Both the position numbers and the translations under genes were made by a program. From positions 1-24,214 of the forward strand of contig JAEZKJ010000023.1 in NCBI GenBank assembly GCA_023415545.1: a stretch of DNA of 24,214 bases. The letters run 5' to 3'. The stretch is from Bacteroidota bacterium. GTDB lineage: Bacteria; Bacteroidota; Bacteroidia; Bacteroidales; Bacteroidaceae. This document shows, in pieces, positions 8,401 through 14,752 of the stretch; the first letter of the stretch is position 1; each line of letters starts with the position of its first letter. The notes beneath the pieces were generated by a model. It did no database searches. It worked only from the letters and a program-made list of their open reading frames with translations, and had not been told where the DNA came from.

Positions 8401-8454
8401 ATATATCTGTTTCACAGTGTGAAACAGACGAATCACATTGTGAAACAGATATAT
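8401..8454. repeat. Palindromic TGTGAAACAG repeat cluster
   Basis: A perfect 16 bp inverted repeat (ATATATCTGTTTCACA at 8401-8416 and its complement at 8439-8454) encloses a third copy of the core TGTGAAACAG at 8418-8427. The first and second copies also form a perfect 10 bp inverted repeat around one central base. A partial copy, ATATCACACTGAT, follows. The elements could be operator sites or a small interspersed palindromic repeat; only a genome-wide count can tell. Confidence 0.8.
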
Positions 8455-8568
8455 CACACTGATAATCGGAAAAATCTTCTTGAAAGGGGGATAAATAGTC
8501 TGAATTAAAAGCAATTATACTTTAAGATAAATATACTTTTTATTCAAAAGAAAATTAAATCTTCAACA

Positions 8569-8604
8569 TTATAGTTCACTATAACAGAGATTTATATACT
8601 TTTG
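8569..8604 (+). promoter_or_regulatory. corA promoter with overlapping palindrome
   Basis: TACTTTTG at 8597-8604 matches the Bacteroidetes -7 box TAnnTTTG exactly. A 16 bp palindrome, TTATAG-TTCA-CTATAA (8569-8584), covers the -33 position, where there is no good TTTG. This placement suits an operator. Transcription would start near 8611, leaving a leader of about 130 nt before corA. Confidence 0.5.
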
Positions 8605-8633
8605 TCTTGGTTTAATCAAAACATAAATTAAAA

Positions 8634-8675
8634 ATGGACGATCCTTTACCGCGAACGTACTATATTATTAACTGA
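8634..8675 (+). CDS. Possible corA leader peptide MDDPLPRTYYIIN (13 codons)
   Basis: An ATG in an A-rich context (TTAAAAATG) opens a 13-codon frame ending in TGA at 8673-8675, about 23 nt after the predicted transcription start. It encodes MDDPLPRTYYIIN. The acidic and proline-containing start recalls the Salmonella/E. coli mgtA leader MgtL (MEPDPTPLPRRR...), where acidic and proline residues cause Mg2+-dependent ribosome dissociation. The stop codon is 2 nt before a 10 bp hairpin. There is no Shine-Dalgarno sequence, and a frame this short can arise by chance, so translation is only a hypothesis supported by position. Confidence 0.35.
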   Translation: MDDPLPRTYYIIN

Positions 8676-8677
8676 TT

Positions 8678-8714
8678 CATCAGAGACATACTCTTTCTAT
8701 AAACGTCTCTGATG
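8678..8714 (+). promoter_or_regulatory. Leader hairpin upstream of corA
   Basis: CATCAGAGAC (8678-8687) and GTCTCTGATG (8705-8714) form a perfect 10 bp stem with a 17 nt loop. It starts just after the stop codon of the small leader frame and ends about 12 nt before the AAAGGAG ribosome binding site (8726-8732). No U-tract follows, so it is not an intrinsic terminator by itself. A ribosome terminating on the leader frame would cover the 5' arm. Confidence 0.6.
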
Positions 8715-8740
8715 GGTATAACACTAAAGGAGACAATAAG

Positions 8741-9664
8741 ATGAGAAAGTATCTTTATTGTGAATCAGGTTTTGTAGAAAAACCTAATTGGATTCCTAAT
8801 TGCTGGGTAAACGTTGAATGCCCGGATGATGATGATTTCAATTTTCTAACCAAGGAGTTGAAAGTTCCCGAATCATTTCTTGACGACATTTCGGATACTG
8901 ATGAACGACCTCACACCGATATTGAAGGCGATTGGTTGCTAACCATCATTCGTATTCCTGTTCAGCAGAACAAAAGTATTCCCTACACTACTATACCTTT
9001 AGGTATTATAACCAATGGTAATATCATGATATCTGTATGTTTCCAAAATACAGATATGATAAGCGACTTTATTAGTTATACACGTAGGAAAAACATTATT
9101 GTTCGCAACAAATATGAACTCATTTTACGGCTTATCTATTCGTCGGCCGTTTGGTTCTTGAAATATCTTAAACAGATATATAATGCTGTTGCATCTGCCG
9201 AGAAAGAGTTAGAGAGAAGTATACGAAATGAAGATTTATTACAACTGATGCGACTTCAAAAGACATTAGTATATTTCAATACTTCTATTCGTGGTAATGA
9301 AGTTATGGTAGGTAAACTTCAAAGTATATTTCAAGAAAAAGATTATAAGAACAAGGATTTAGTAGAGGATGTTGTAATTGAATTAAAACAGGCATACAAC
9401 ACAGTTAATATTTATAGTGACATCTTAACAGGTACAATGGATGCTTTTGCATCAATTATATCCAACAATGTGAATACCATAATGAAACGAATGACAAGTA
9501 TATCGATAATACTTATGGTACCAACTTTGATTGCAAGTTTCTATGGTATGAACGTAGATGTACATATAGATAATATCCCATACGCCTTTACCATCATAGT
9601 GCTGATATCTATTGCACTATCAGCCCTAGCATTTATGATATTTAGAAAAATAAAATGGTTCTAA
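8741..9664 (+). CDS. corA: CorA-family magnesium/divalent cation transporter
   Basis: A 307-residue CorA-type inner-membrane channel, which as a pentamer carries Mg2+ (and often Co2+/Ni2+) into the cell. The cytoplasmic N-terminal domain is followed by a long helical stalk (about residues 125-250) and two C-terminal transmembrane helices (about 252-270 and 282-300). The signature Gly-Met-Asn selectivity motif is at residues 269-271 (FYGMN). The C-terminus is basic (FRKIKWF), as expected on the cytoplasmic side. The start at 8741 is supported by a good AAAGGAG site 8 nt upstream. It is a single-gene unit with its own promoter and a long structured leader, and ends at a hairpin terminator shared with the tRNA genes. 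Ion preference cannot be read from sequence. Confidence 0.92.
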   Translation: MRKYLYCESGFVEKPNWIPNCWVNVECPDDDDFNFLTKELKVPESFLDDISDTDERPHTDIEGDWLLTIIRIPVQQNKSIPYTTIPLGIITNGNIMISVCFQNTDMISDFISYTRRKNIIVRNKYELILRLIYSSAVWFLKYLKQIYNAVASAEKELERSIRNEDLLQLMRLQKTLVYFNTSIRGNEVMVGKLQSIFQEKDYKNKDLVEDVVIELKQAYNTVNIYSDILTGTMDAFASIISNNVNTIMKRMTSISIILMVPTLIASFYGMNVDVHIDNIPYAFTIIVLISIALSALAFMIFRKIKWF

Positions 9665-9670
9665 AAAGAA

Positions 9671-9704
9671 AAAGCGCTAACAGCTTATTTGCTATTAGCG
9701 CTTT
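9671..9704. terminator. Bidirectional hairpin terminator between corA and the tRNA pair
   Basis: AAAGCGCTAA (9671-9680) pairs with TTAGCGCTTT (9695-9704), with an inner AGC/GCT extension. On the minus strand the stem is followed by a T-rich tract, giving a good terminator for the tRNA transcript. On the plus strand it lies 7 bp after the corA stop and has only a short T run. Confidence 0.75.
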
Positions 9705-9707
9705 CTG

Positions 9708-9792
9708 TACTCGAAGGGGGACTTGAACCCCCACAGCCGTAATGGCCAAGGGATTTTAAGTCCCTCGTGTCTACCGATTCCACCATTCGAGC
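9708..9792 (-). tRNA. tRNA-Leu (anticodon UAA)
   Basis: An 85 nt tRNA. The acceptor stem GCTCGAA pairs with TTCGAGT, with discriminator A. The anticodon arm is GGGA-CTTAAAA-TCCC, giving UAA. There is a long class II variable arm and a T arm GGGGG-TTCAAGT-CCCCC. CCA is not encoded. It lies 14 nt downstream of tRNA-Gly on the same strand and probably shares its transcript. Confidence 0.95.
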
Positions 9793-9806
9793 ATCCTTGT
9801 GAAGAG

Positions 9807-9879
9807 AGCGGAAAACGAGACTCGAACTCGCGACCCTAACCTTGGCAAGGTTATGCTCTACCAACTGAGCTATTTCCGC
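9807..9879 (-). tRNA. tRNA-Gly (anticodon GCC)
   Basis: A 73 nt tRNA. The acceptor stem GCGGAAA pairs with TTTCCGC, with discriminator T. The anticodon arm is AACCT-TGCCA-AGGTT, giving GCC. The D arm is AGCTCAGTTGGTAGAGC and the T arm CGAG-TTCGAGT-CTCG. CCA is not encoded. It is first in a two-tRNA unit. Confidence 0.95.
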
Positions 9880-9894
9880 TTATTTTAACGGGTG

Positions 9895-9925
9895 CAAAGT
9901 TATAATATTTTGCAATATCTCCAAA
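9895..9925 (-). promoter_or_regulatory. Promoter of the tRNA-Gly–tRNA-Leu unit
   Basis: On the minus strand a TTTG -33 element (9922-9925) is followed after exactly 19 bp by TAACTTTG (9895-9902), a perfect -7 box. This is the best-formed Bacteroidetes sigma-ABfr promoter in the window and lies 16 bp upstream of the tRNA-Gly 5' end. Confidence 0.75.
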
Positions 9926-10004
9926 ACATTAGAGAGAAATTTTCATCATTTCGCATGATTTTTCTCCTTTGGCACCCATAAAATGCATTTTTTATATCTT
10001 ACTA

Positions 10005-11003
10005 TTACAAAGATTCATTTTTTAAGATAGCATTTATACGCTGAAGTTCATCTTCGGAAAAAGTAAGATTGTTTAATGTCGCCAAATTATTATTTAGCTG
10101 ATTTACCGAACTTGCACCTACTATGACAGAACTAATTCTAGTATCATTTAGTATCCATGCCAGAGCCATCTGAGCAAGTGTTTGTCCTCTTTCTTGAGCT
10201 ATTACATTAAGTTTACAAGCTTTTTCAATCTTTTCTTGAGTAACCTGCTCAACTTTTAAAAAACCTGTTGAACGTGCAGCACGTGAATTTTCAGGGATTC
10301 CACATAAATATTTATCAGTTAGTAGCCCTTGTGCCAATGGTGAAAAGGCAATAAATCCGGAACCGTTTTCGGCAGCCAGACTAAGAATACTCTCCTCTAC
10401 CTCTCTATCAAACATATTATATCTATATTGACTTAACAGACATGGCACGCCTGCCTCTTTCAACATCTTATAAGCTATTTCAGCTTTCTCAGCAGGATAT
10501 TTGGATATACCTGCATAGAGGGCCTTACCACATTTTACAATATCTATTAAAGTTTGAATAGTCTCTTCAACCGGAGTAACGCCATCATAACGATGAGAAT
10601 AGAATATATCGAAATATTCCAATCCGGTACGTTTCAAACTCTGGTCGATACTTGCCATGAGATTCTTTCGTGAGCTATTTCCACCATAAGGACCTGCCCA
10701 CATATCATGACCTGCTTTTGATGAAATAATCATTTCATCTCTATACGAAGAGAAATCCTTTTTTAATATTTTACCAAAATTTTCCTCTGCACTTCCAGGT
10801 ACAGGGCCATAATTATTTGCCAAATCGAAATGGGTAATACCATTGTCAAATGCACATTTTACCATATCAGTAGCAGTCTCGAAATTATCGACACTACCAA
10901 AGTTATGCCAAAGTCCTAATGAGATAACAGGAAGCATTAAACCACTTTTGCCGCAGTATCTATACTCCATCTTATCATAACGAGTTGAGTCAGGGGTATA
11001 CAT
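10005..11003 (-). CDS. Aldo/keto reductase, YghZ/Gpr-like (L-glyceraldehyde 3-phosphate reductase type)
   Basis: A 332-residue NADPH-dependent aldo/keto reductase, probably cytosolic. The sequence follows E. coli YghZ (Gpr, AKR14) closely from memory: RYCGKSGLMLPVISLGLWHNFG at the start, then ITHFDLANNYGPVPGSAEENFG, SSKAGHDMW, DIFYSHRYD, and near the C-terminus SSVIVGASSVNQLNNN. The catalytic tetrad is visible: the Asp and Tyr of FDLANNYG, the Lys of SSKAG and the His of YSHR. It begins 3 bp after argH, so the two are co-transcribed, although no metabolic link is evident. YghZ detoxifies L-glyceraldehyde 3-phosphate and methylglyoxal; the same role here is inferred from similarity. No good terminator was seen downstream. 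Confidence 0.88.
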   Translation of the reverse strand: MYTPDSTRYDKMEYRYCGKSGLMLPVISLGLWHNFGSVDNFETATDMVKCAFDNGITHFDLANNYGPVPGSAEENFGKILKKDFSSYRDEMIISSKAGHDMWAGPYGGNSSRKNLMASIDQSLKRTGLEYFDIFYSHRYDGVTPVEETIQTLIDIVKCGKALYAGISKYPAEKAEIAYKMLKEAGVPCLLSQYRYNMFDREVEESILSLAAENGSGFIAFSPLAQGLLTDKYLCGIPENSRAARSTGFLKVEQVTQEKIEKACKLNVIAQERGQTLAQMALAWILNDTRISSVIVGASSVNQLNNNLATLNNLTFSEDELQRINAILKNESL

Positions 11004-11006
11004 AAT

Positions 11007-12347
11007 TTATATATTTAAAAGTTCTTTTTCTGCGTTCTCTACCCTTTCAAATTCAAAGTTGTTTACTACTTCGTTCATCATATCGACAATTTTGTCATTA
11101 CAAAGATTGCCAACACTACCTTCATGGGTATGGTGTACTTTCTTATTGTGAGTAAACTTACCAGCTTCAATATCCAACCCCACCTTTTTGTAGGCATCAC
11201 GGAAAGGCATACCCTCATTAGCTAATCGGTTTACCTCCTCAACACTGAAGATATATAGATAACGATCATCATCAAGGATATTTTCATTTACTTTTATCTT
11301 ATCAATGATGTATGTAGTCATTTCGATGCAATCCTTCAATTCTTGGAAAGCCGGTAGGAAAAGTTCTTTAATAATTTGAAGATCACGGAAATAACCTGAT
11401 GGCAAATTATTCATTATCATCATTACCTGCTGTGGAAGTGACTGTATTTTATTGCACTTTGCACGAGTAAGTTCAAATACATCAGGATTTTTCTTATGAG
11501 GCATAATACTTGAGCCTGTGGTACATTCATCAGGCAATTTTACAAAAGCAAAGTTTTGGCTGTTGAACATACAAGCATCGAATGCCAATTTAGATATTGT
11601 TCCGGCTATGGATGCTAAAGCAAAGGCAACGTTACGCTCCATTTTTCCTCTACCCATCTGAGCATATACCACATTATAGTTCAGTGAGTCGAAACCAAGA
11701 AGTTCAGTTGTCATTGTTCTGTTCAAAGGGAACGATGAACCATAACCTGCAGCCGAGCCAAGAGGATTCTTATTACACATTTTATATGCAGCCTGGAGGA
11801 ATAGCATATCATCAACAAGACTCTCGGCGTAAGCACCAAACCATAATCCAAAAGATGAAGGCATAGCTATTTGCAGATGTGTGTAGCCAGGCATAAGCAC
11901 ATCTTTATATTTGTTACTTTGGGAGATGAGTAGTTTAAAAAGATTCTCAACATCACGAGCAATATCTTTTATCTGTTCACGAGTAAATAGCTTTAAGTCG
12001 AGGAGAACTTGGTCATTACGTGAACGTCCGCTATGTATTTTTTTACCTACATCGCCAAGTTTACGTGTTAACATAAGTTCAACTTGTGAATGTACGTCCT
12101 CTACCCCATCTTCTATAACAAAGTCGCCACATTGAGCGCTATTATATATATTTCTAAGCTCTTTAAGAAGAATTTCTAATTCATTTGCTTCAAGCAATCC
12201 TATAGATTCTAGCATAGTTATATGAGCCATAGAACCTAATACGTCATGTTTAGCTAAGTAAAGGTCCATTTCTCTGTCGCGTCCTACAGTAAAGCGATCA
12301 ATATTTTCGTTTACATCAACACTCTTTTCCCAAAGTTTCTGAGCCAT
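11007..12347 (-). CDS. argH: Argininosuccinate lyase
   Basis: A 446-residue ArgH, the last enzyme of arginine synthesis, splitting argininosuccinate into arginine and fumarate as a cytosolic homotetramer. The superfamily signature GSSIMPHKKNP is at residues 278-288, carrying the catalytic serine. HSGRSRNDQ (105-113) and PGYTHLQ with His157 complete the active site. Length matches Bacteroides ArgH. It sits 4 bp downstream of the SRPBCC gene and 3 bp upstream of the aldo/keto reductase, so all three form one tight unit. No other arg genes are in the window. Confidence 0.95.
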   Translation of the reverse strand: MAQKLWEKSVDVNENIDRFTVGRDREMDLYLAKHDVLGSMAHITMLESIGLLEANELEILLKELRNIYNSAQCGDFVIEDGVEDVHSQVELMLTRKLGDVGKKIHSGRSRNDQVLLDLKLFTREQIKDIARDVENLFKLLISQSNKYKDVLMPGYTHLQIAMPSSFGLWFGAYAESLVDDMLFLQAAYKMCNKNPLGSAAGYGSSFPLNRTMTTELLGFDSLNYNVVYAQMGRGKMERNVAFALASIAGTISKLAFDACMFNSQNFAFVKLPDECTTGSSIMPHKKNPDVFELTRAKCNKIQSLPQQVMMIMNNLPSGYFRDLQIIKELFLPAFQELKDCIEMTTYIIDKIKVNENILDDDRYLYIFSVEEVNRLANEGMPFRDAYKKVGLDIEAGKFTHNKKVHHTHEGSVGNLCNDKIVDMMNEVVNNFEFERVENAEKELLNI

Positions 12348-12351
12348 AATA

Positions 12352-12777
12352 TTAATATTTAATCATTGACAACATTTCAGCAATCTTCTCTGCTCCCTCT
12401 TTCAAAGGCTTTTCGGCCATTTTCTTGATGAAGAAGTTAAGTTCTGCTCCAATAGTGACTTTCAGTTTAGCATTTTCTGCTCCATCTGGAAGGATTTGAA
12501 TCCATAAATTTATAGGTATAGGAGTTTTATCACCTTCAAATTTTATACATTTCATCGGCTCTCTCTCAATAATTTTGAGAGTAACATTCATTCCCTGAAC
12601 ATTAATAGTTATTGAATCCTGATCAAACTGGATATCTTTCAACTTATCACCAACTTGATCTTTTATTTGATCAAATCGGTCCTTTAAAGAAGAGAGATTA
12701 TTTAGATCAGATAACTTGTTATATACCTGTTCCTGAGAATAAAAGACATACTTTACGCTACTTTCAAATTTTGTCAT
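12352..12777 (-). CDS. SRPBCC (START/Bet v1-like) family protein of unknown ligand
   Basis: A 141-residue cytosolic protein with no signal peptide or membrane segment. The pattern, an N-terminal FESSVKYVFYSQEQVYNKLSDLNNL, a central run of beta strands (ITINVQGMNVTLKIIEREPMKCIKFEG) and a C-terminal amphipathic helix (MAEKPLKEGAEKIAEMLSMI), fits the helix-grip fold of SRPBCC/polyketide-cyclase-like proteins. I recall a protein of this kind between pyrE and argH in many Bacteroides genomes, which suggests a conserved but undefined role. It is 4 bp upstream of argH. A hairpin with a T run separates it from pyrE. No catalytic residues can be proposed. Confidence 0.75.
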   Translation of the reverse strand: MTKFESSVKYVFYSQEQVYNKLSDLNNLSSLKDRFDQIKDQVGDKLKDIQFDQDSITINVQGMNVTLKIIEREPMKCIKFEGDKTPIPINLWIQILPDGAENAKLKVTIGAELNFFIKKMAEKPLKEGAEKIAEMLSMIKY

Positions 12778-12795
12778 AAAATTTACTTATAAAAC

Positions 12796-12834
12796 AAAAA
12801 AAGAACTTTTCGGAAACATATGTTCCCGATAAGT
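12796..12834 (-). terminator. Hairpin plus T7 between pyrE and the SRPBCC gene
   Basis: On the minus strand ACTTATCGGGAAC pairs with GTTTCCGAAAAGT around an ATAT loop, with one mismatch and one G-T pair. A run of seven T follows after two bases. This has intrinsic-terminator shape, 28 bp after the pyrE stop. It ends only 18 bp before the SRPBCC start, so it may act as an attenuator. Confidence 0.75.
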
Positions 12835-12862
12835 CCTTAGGTTATTTATTTTGATAATATTA

Positions 12863-13501
12863 TTATTTTCCTGGTTCCCAATGTGAAGGATCTTTTCTCC
12901 AAGTATCAAGCAAAGGAATATCTTCTTCGTTGATATATCCTGTTTTCAAAGCTACTTCAAGTACTGATTCATAGTTAGTCAAAGTAACTAAATTAACTTT
13001 AGCCTCCTTGAATGCCTCAATAGCAACAGGGAAACCATAAGTAAATGATGCTACCATTCCTATCACTTCACAACCATCTTTACGGATAGCTTCTACAGCT
13101 TTCAAACTGCTTCCGCCAGTTGAAATAAGATCCTCAATAACAACAACCTTCATTCCTGGTCGAAGTTCACCTTCAATCAAGTTTTCAAGTCCGTGATCTT
13201 TTGGAGAGGAACGTACATAAACAAATGGCAGATTCAACTCTTCAGCAACCAAAGCTCCTTGAGCGATAGCGCCTGTAGCAACACCTGCTATTGCATCTAC
13301 TTGACCAAATCTCTCCATGATAACTCTACAAAGTTCTACTTTCACAAAATTACGAAGAACTGGGTATGAAAGAGTTTTGCGATTATCACAATAGAAAGGA
13401 GATTTCCATCCTGAAGCCCAAGTAAATGGGTTTGTAGGCTGCAACTTAATAGCTTTGATATTCAATAACTTCTCTGCGAATAACTTTTCTAACATCCTCA
13501 T
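12863..13501 (-). CDS. pyrE: Orotate phosphoribosyltransferase
   Basis: A 212-residue PyrE that joins orotate and PRPP to make orotidine 5'-phosphate in pyrimidine synthesis. The PRPP-binding loop VVVIEDLISTGGSS is at about residues 119-132. The orotate/PRPP region includes NPFTWASGWKSPFYCDNR (24-41), and the flexible loop SSPKDHGLENLIEG (98-111) holds the catalytic Lys and His. The start at 13501 (MRMLEKLF) or the ATG two codons later are both possible. It has its own -7 box about 26 bp upstream and a hairpin terminator downstream, so it may be a single-gene transcript with partial readthrough into the SRPBCC–argH–reductase unit. Confidence 0.95.
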   Translation of the reverse strand: MRMLEKLFAEKLLNIKAIKLQPTNPFTWASGWKSPFYCDNRKTLSYPVLRNFVKVELCRVIMERFGQVDAIAGVATGAIAQGALVAEELNLPFVYVRSSPKDHGLENLIEGELRPGMKVVVIEDLISTGGSSLKAVEAIRKDGCEVIGMVASFTYGFPVAIEAFKEAKVNLVTLTNYESVLEVALKTGYINEEDIPLLDTWRKDPSHWEPGK

Positions 13502-13526
13502 AGCTTATCTTATTTTATAATCATTG

Positions 13527-13560
13527 CAAAGTTAGACAAATAGATTGAATTTCATGAAAT
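13527..13560 (-). promoter_or_regulatory. pyrE promoter with a palindrome at -33
   Basis: TAACTTTG on the minus strand (13527-13534) is an exact -7 box. Instead of a TTTG -33 element, a perfect 12 bp palindrome ATTTCATGAAAT lies at 13549-13560, with another ATTTCAT half-site at 13564-13570. Its place over the -33 region suggests an operator, without direct proof. Confidence 0.5.
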
Positions 13561-13596
13561 TATATTTCATAATTTTTAAATAATGTAATTTATTCA

Positions 13597-14301
13597 TCAT
13601 TCTGTTGCAATTGCAAGTGTAAGAACACTTATTTGTATAGATTGGTTCTTATTTAGTGAATCACAGCATGATACTATAGTAGCACCTGTTGTAAGCATAT
13701 CATCGACAATAAGAATATGTTTATTGTTTAATGATGAGATATCATCGCTATAAAAAACGTTTTCAACATTACACCACCTCTCATAAAGATTTTTATGAGT
13801 CTGACTATCCGTTTGAGTTGAGCGTTTAAAAATATCAGAACAAATAGGTATAGATGTTATTTCGGAGATACCCATACATAACCATTCACTTTGGTTATAA
13901 CCTCGTTTCTGTAATCTGTTTTTATGTAAAGGAACAGGAACGAGAAAGTCAATACCATCAAAGAAGCCGGATAGTAAAAGCTCATTTGCTATAATTTTAC
14001 CAAAATACTTCCCTAAATATTTATTGCCATGGTATTTTAATTCATAAAGAATTTTTCGTACTTCTCCTCCCTTTGAGTAGTAAAGAAAGGATGTAGCTCT
14101 TTGTATATTTATCTTACCCCAAAAGTTCTTCTCTAAATCACTATTTTTTACTAAATGCAAATTAGTACGGGGTAATGACATCATGCAGGAAGTGCAGCAA
14201 TATTTCTCCTCACGTAGCAAACTATTTCCACATAACATACAAGCCCGTGGGAAAAAGAGATCCGAGATGTCACTCAGAAAAGCTTTCATCAATGCCATCA
14301 C
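13597..14301 (-). CDS. comF: ComF family phosphoribosyltransferase-like protein
   Basis: A 234-residue ComF/GntX-type protein. The N-terminal zinc-ribbon-like part shows CMLC (Cys21, Cys24) and CCTSC (Cys35-Cys39). The C-terminal part is a PRTase fold with the PRPP-loop motif ILIVDDMLTTGATI (about 195-208), preceded by the family signature VPVPLHKNRLQKRGYNQSE. ComF supports natural transformation in some bacteria, but in Bacteroidetes its role is unproven. The frame overlaps recX by 32 bp; starting at the third ATG (MKAFLSDI, 14289) would shorten the overlap to 20 bp. It is the last gene of a prmC–recX–comF unit. Confidence 0.9.
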   Translation of the reverse strand: MMALMKAFLSDISDLFFPRACMLCGNSLLREEKYCCTSCMMSLPRTNLHLVKNSDLEKNFWGKINIQRATSFLYYSKGGEVRKILYELKYHGNKYLGKYFGKIIANELLLSGFFDGIDFLVPVPLHKNRLQKRGYNQSEWLCMGISEITSIPICSDIFKRSTQTDSQTHKNLYERWCNVENVFYSDDISSLNNKHILIVDDMLTTGATIVSCCDSLNKNQSIQISVLTLAIATE

Positions 14302-14752
14302 ATTTAATATACTTCAATATCGATTTCATGTCATAGCCTTTTGATAATGCATATTTTATAATCTTTGTGTTACATTCGTATTCACTTTTACCCTTTACGC
14401 TTTTACGTTTATTGTGAATCAGTGAAATTAAATTTTCATCATAATAATCAACATCAATCTCCGTCAAAGCCTCTTGAATTATATCCAATGGCACTCTTTT
14501 CATCTTTAAGGCTTGAACTATTTTGTTCTTACCCCATTTATTAAATCTATATTTATCGCGTACAAATGCTTTAGTAAATCGTGCTTCATCAATAAATCTA
14601 TCGGATATTAGCTTTGAAACAATAGCATCTTTATAAGCATCACCTCCCCATAGATTAATCTTCTTTTCGACTTCACTAATACAGCGCTCAGCTGCACAAC
14701 AGTATGTCTCAGCCTTATGAATTAACTCTTCTTTGCTATATTCTCTTTTCAT
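14270..14752 (-). CDS. recX: Regulatory protein RecX
   Basis: A 160-residue RecX-family protein, a cytosolic modulator that binds RecA filaments. It is made of helical repeats: YSKEELIHKAETYCCAAERCISEVEKKI, then VSKLISDRFIDEARFTKAFVRDKYRFNKWGKNKIVQALKMK, matching the conserved RecX core, and a third repeat with ALSKGYDMKSILKYI. Length is normal. Its ATG overlaps the prmC stop by 4 bp (ATGA) and its 3' end overlaps comF, so the three genes are translationally linked. recA is not adjacent. Confidence 0.9.
   Translation of the reverse strand: MKREYSKEELIHKAETYCCAAERCISEVEKKINLWGGDAYKDAIVSKLISDRFIDEARFTKAFVRDKYRFNKWGKNKIVQALKMKRVPLDIIQEALTEIDVDYYDENLISLIHNKRKSVKGKSEYECNTKIIKYALSKGYDMKSILKYIKCDGIDESFSE

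Larger units (their letters stand above)
8112..8740. other. Divergent intergenic region between the lipoprotein sulfatase and corA
   Basis: This 629 bp region separates the starts of a minus-strand sulfatase and plus-strand corA. It has no long coding frame. In order it holds a weak promoter match for the sulfatase; an 8 bp inverted repeat (TCTGAATC at 8273-8280 and GATTCAGA at 8295-8302); a cluster of TGTGAAACAG palindromes (8401-8454); a 16 bp palindrome (8569-8584); the corA promoter; a 13-codon possible leader ORF; and a leader hairpin next to the corA ribosome binding site. About 8146-8272 and 8303-8400 show nothing I can name. Confidence 0.6.

Noticed and set aside
8678..8714. M-box (ykoK) Mg2+ riboswitch before corA
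   Set aside because: The leader is too short for the conserved multi-helix M-box core. Only a single stem is seen, so I describe it as a hairpin.
9936..9992. Terminator after the aldo/keto reductase gene
   Set aside because: The minus-strand hairpin GAGAAA...TTTCTC has a short interrupted stem and no T run, and the AAAATGCATTTT palindrome is short. Neither is convincing.
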